NCBI GenBank assembly: GCA_035317085.1
Contig: DATHHS010000083.1
Location: forward strand, 1 to 30,230
DNA from: VBDM01 sp035317085
GTDB taxonomy: Bacteria; Pseudomonadota; Gammaproteobacteria; Burkholderiales; SG8-39
Length of the DNA stretch: 30,230 bases
Direction of reading: 5' to 3'
Part shown: piece by piece, positions 29,257 through 30,230 of the stretch
Layout of the letters: every line of letters starts with the position of its first letter
How positions within the stretch are numbered: position 1 is the first letter of the stretch
Made by a program: the position numbers and the translations under genes
Notes under the pieces: generated by a model
The model's input: only the letters and a program-made list of their open reading frames with translations
Database searches by the model: none
What the model was told of the DNA's origin: nothing

Positions 29257-29296
29257 CGGCCAATCGTCGAATTTCGGCCATAAAGACGATTGGCCG
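29257..29296. repeat. 12-bp perfect inverted repeat before the second MHYT gene
   Basis: CGGCCAATCGTC / GACGATTGGCCG with a 16-base loop, ending 20 bp before the TTG start. Similar in size and place to the inverted repeat before the first MHYT gene, but different in sequence. Operator or leader hairpin. Confidence 0.6.
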
Positions 29297-29316
29297 ACAT
29301 GGGTGAGGAGAACGGG

Positions 29317-30230
29317 TTGACTGGGGCCTATAACTACTGGCTGGTCTTTGTTTCCCTGGCGGTCGCGTCCCTGGCGTCCTACACGGCGCTCGACCTGGCC
29401 TCGCGCATTTCCGCCTCGAAAGGTTTGCCCGCCCGCCTGTGGCTCCTCGGCGGCGCGTTTTCGATGGGCACCGGCATCTGGTCCATGCATTTCATCGGCA
29501 TGATGGCGTTCAGCCTGCCGATTCCCATGGGCTATGACCTGACCGTGACTTTGCTCTCGATGCTGATCGCGATCCTGGTGTCCGGCTTCGCGCTCCTCAT
29601 GGTGACGGGCAGCACGCTCAGCAAGCGCAACCTGCTGGTCGCCGGCGTGCTGATGGGCGTGGGCATCTCCTCGATGCATTACACCGGCATGGCCGCGATG
29701 GAGGTTTCTCCCCCCATCCGTTACGACCCTGCTCTCTTTGCCGCCTCGGTCGGAATCGCCATCGCTGCCTCCCTGGCGGCGCTGTGGATCGCCTTCACCC
29801 TGCGCTCCATGGCGCGAATCATTTACGCCAGGCTCGGCAGCGCGGTGATCATGGGCATGGCCATCGTCGGCATGCACTACACCGCCATGGCGGCGGCGGG
29901 CTTCGCACCCGACGCCGTCTGCACGACCGGCTCGACCGTCGACAACTCCTGGATGGCGGCGACGATAACGATCGTCACGCTCCTGATCCTGTGCGAGACC
30001 CTGGTGTTGTCGCTCCTGGACGCGCGCATGGCGTCGAAAACCGCCAGGATGGCGGCGTCGCTGCAGGAGGCGAATACCGAGCTGCAGCGCATGGTGCTTC
30101 ACGACGCCCTGACCAAGCTTCCCAACCGGGTGTTGCTCGCGGACCGCATCGAGCAGGCGGTCCAGGCCTGCAAGCGCAACTCGACGCTGTGCGCGGTGCT
30201 GTTCATCGACCTTGACCGTTTCAAGACCGT
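29317..30230 (+). CDS. MHYT-GGDEF membrane protein, cut by window edge
   Basis: The visible 304 residues carry three MHYT repeats (MHFIGM, MHYTGM, MHYTAM), the seven-helix sensor, a short linker coil (KTARMAASLQEANTELQRMV), and the start of a GGDEF domain (HDALTKLPNRVLLADRIEQA, LFIDLDRFKT). The catalytic loop is beyond the window. The start is best taken as TTG at 29317: GAGGAG is six bases upstream and the peptide then aligns end to end with its paralogue (MTGAYNYWLVFVS against MTGNYNSWLVFLS). ATG 29299 in the same frame lacks a good ribosome site. Confidence 0.88.
   Translation, partial: MTGAYNYWLVFVSLAVASLASYTALDLASRISASKGLPARLWLLGGAFSMGTGIWSMHFIGMMAFSLPIPMGYDLTVTLLSMLIAILVSGFALLMVTGSTLSKRNLLVAGVLMGVGISSMHYTGMAAMEVSPPIRYDPALFAASVGIAIAASLAALWIAFTLRSMARIIYARLGSAVIMGMAIVGMHYTAMAAAGFAPDAVCTTGSTVDNSWMAATITIVTLLILCETLVLSLLDARMASKTARMAASLQEANTELQRMVLHDALTKLPNRVLLADRIEQAVQACKRNSTLCAVLFIDLDRFKT

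Overview
This is a GC-rich chromosomal window that looks betaproteobacterial, probably Burkholderiales or a close relative. The evidence is three Bug/TctC-type periplasmic solute receptors with no transporter genes beside them, many periplasmic redox enzymes paired with c-type cytochromes, and the general codon style. No rRNA, tRNA, CRISPR array, transposase, integrase or phage gene was seen. The window cuts a gene at each end: a cytochrome c on the left and an MHYT-GGDEF protein on the right.

Left block (1-7555, minus strand): an exported three-part GMC dehydrogenase (Tat-signal small subunit, FAD subunit, monohaem cytochrome c), an Old Yellow Enzyme homologue, a Tat-exported amidohydrolase with its own intrinsic terminator, and an OsmC protein followed by a signal-peptide-bearing SAM methyltransferase. 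Next (7556-13070) come a PQQ dehydrogenase with a lanthanide-type Asp-Tyr-Asp motif, a convergent pair of cytochrome c and LigI-like amidohydrolase, a TauD/TfdA dioxygenase, and a Bug receptor carrying a short repeat inside its reading frame. Several of these genes face each other across compact divergent promoters; in one of them a self-complementary TTGCAA box appears to serve as the -35 element in both directions.

Middle block (13193-19634): an MHYT-GGDEF-EAL c-di-GMP protein, a cupin plus Bug receptor operon, then a run of small envelope proteins: a 50-residue membrane peptide, three tandem paralogous lipoproteins (the third with a collagen-like Gly-X-Y tract), and a 305-residue protein I do not recognise.

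Right block (19796-30230): a soxCD-like sulfite/sulfur dehydrogenase pair, an alpha/beta-hydrolase-LuxR fusion regulator, an unknown small protein, a probable MddA methanethiol methyltransferase, a second PQQ dehydrogenase with its cytochrome c, a Bug receptor gene interrupted by an in-frame amber codon, a Crp/Fnr regulator, a small protein with a duplicated SGYFPDEFIN motif, and the start of a second MHYT-GGDEF protein.

The most unusual signal is a 19-bp inverted repeat, GRCACAA-N5-TTGTGYC. It occurs twice, 51 bp apart, before the SGYFPDEFIN gene and once (partly decayed) before the 50-residue membrane peptide 11.7 kb away. The two leaders are collinear although the proteins are unrelated, and a Crp/Fnr gene lies next to the doubled site. 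Together with the lipoprotein array this suggests a co-regulated set of small envelope proteins that I cannot match to a known system.
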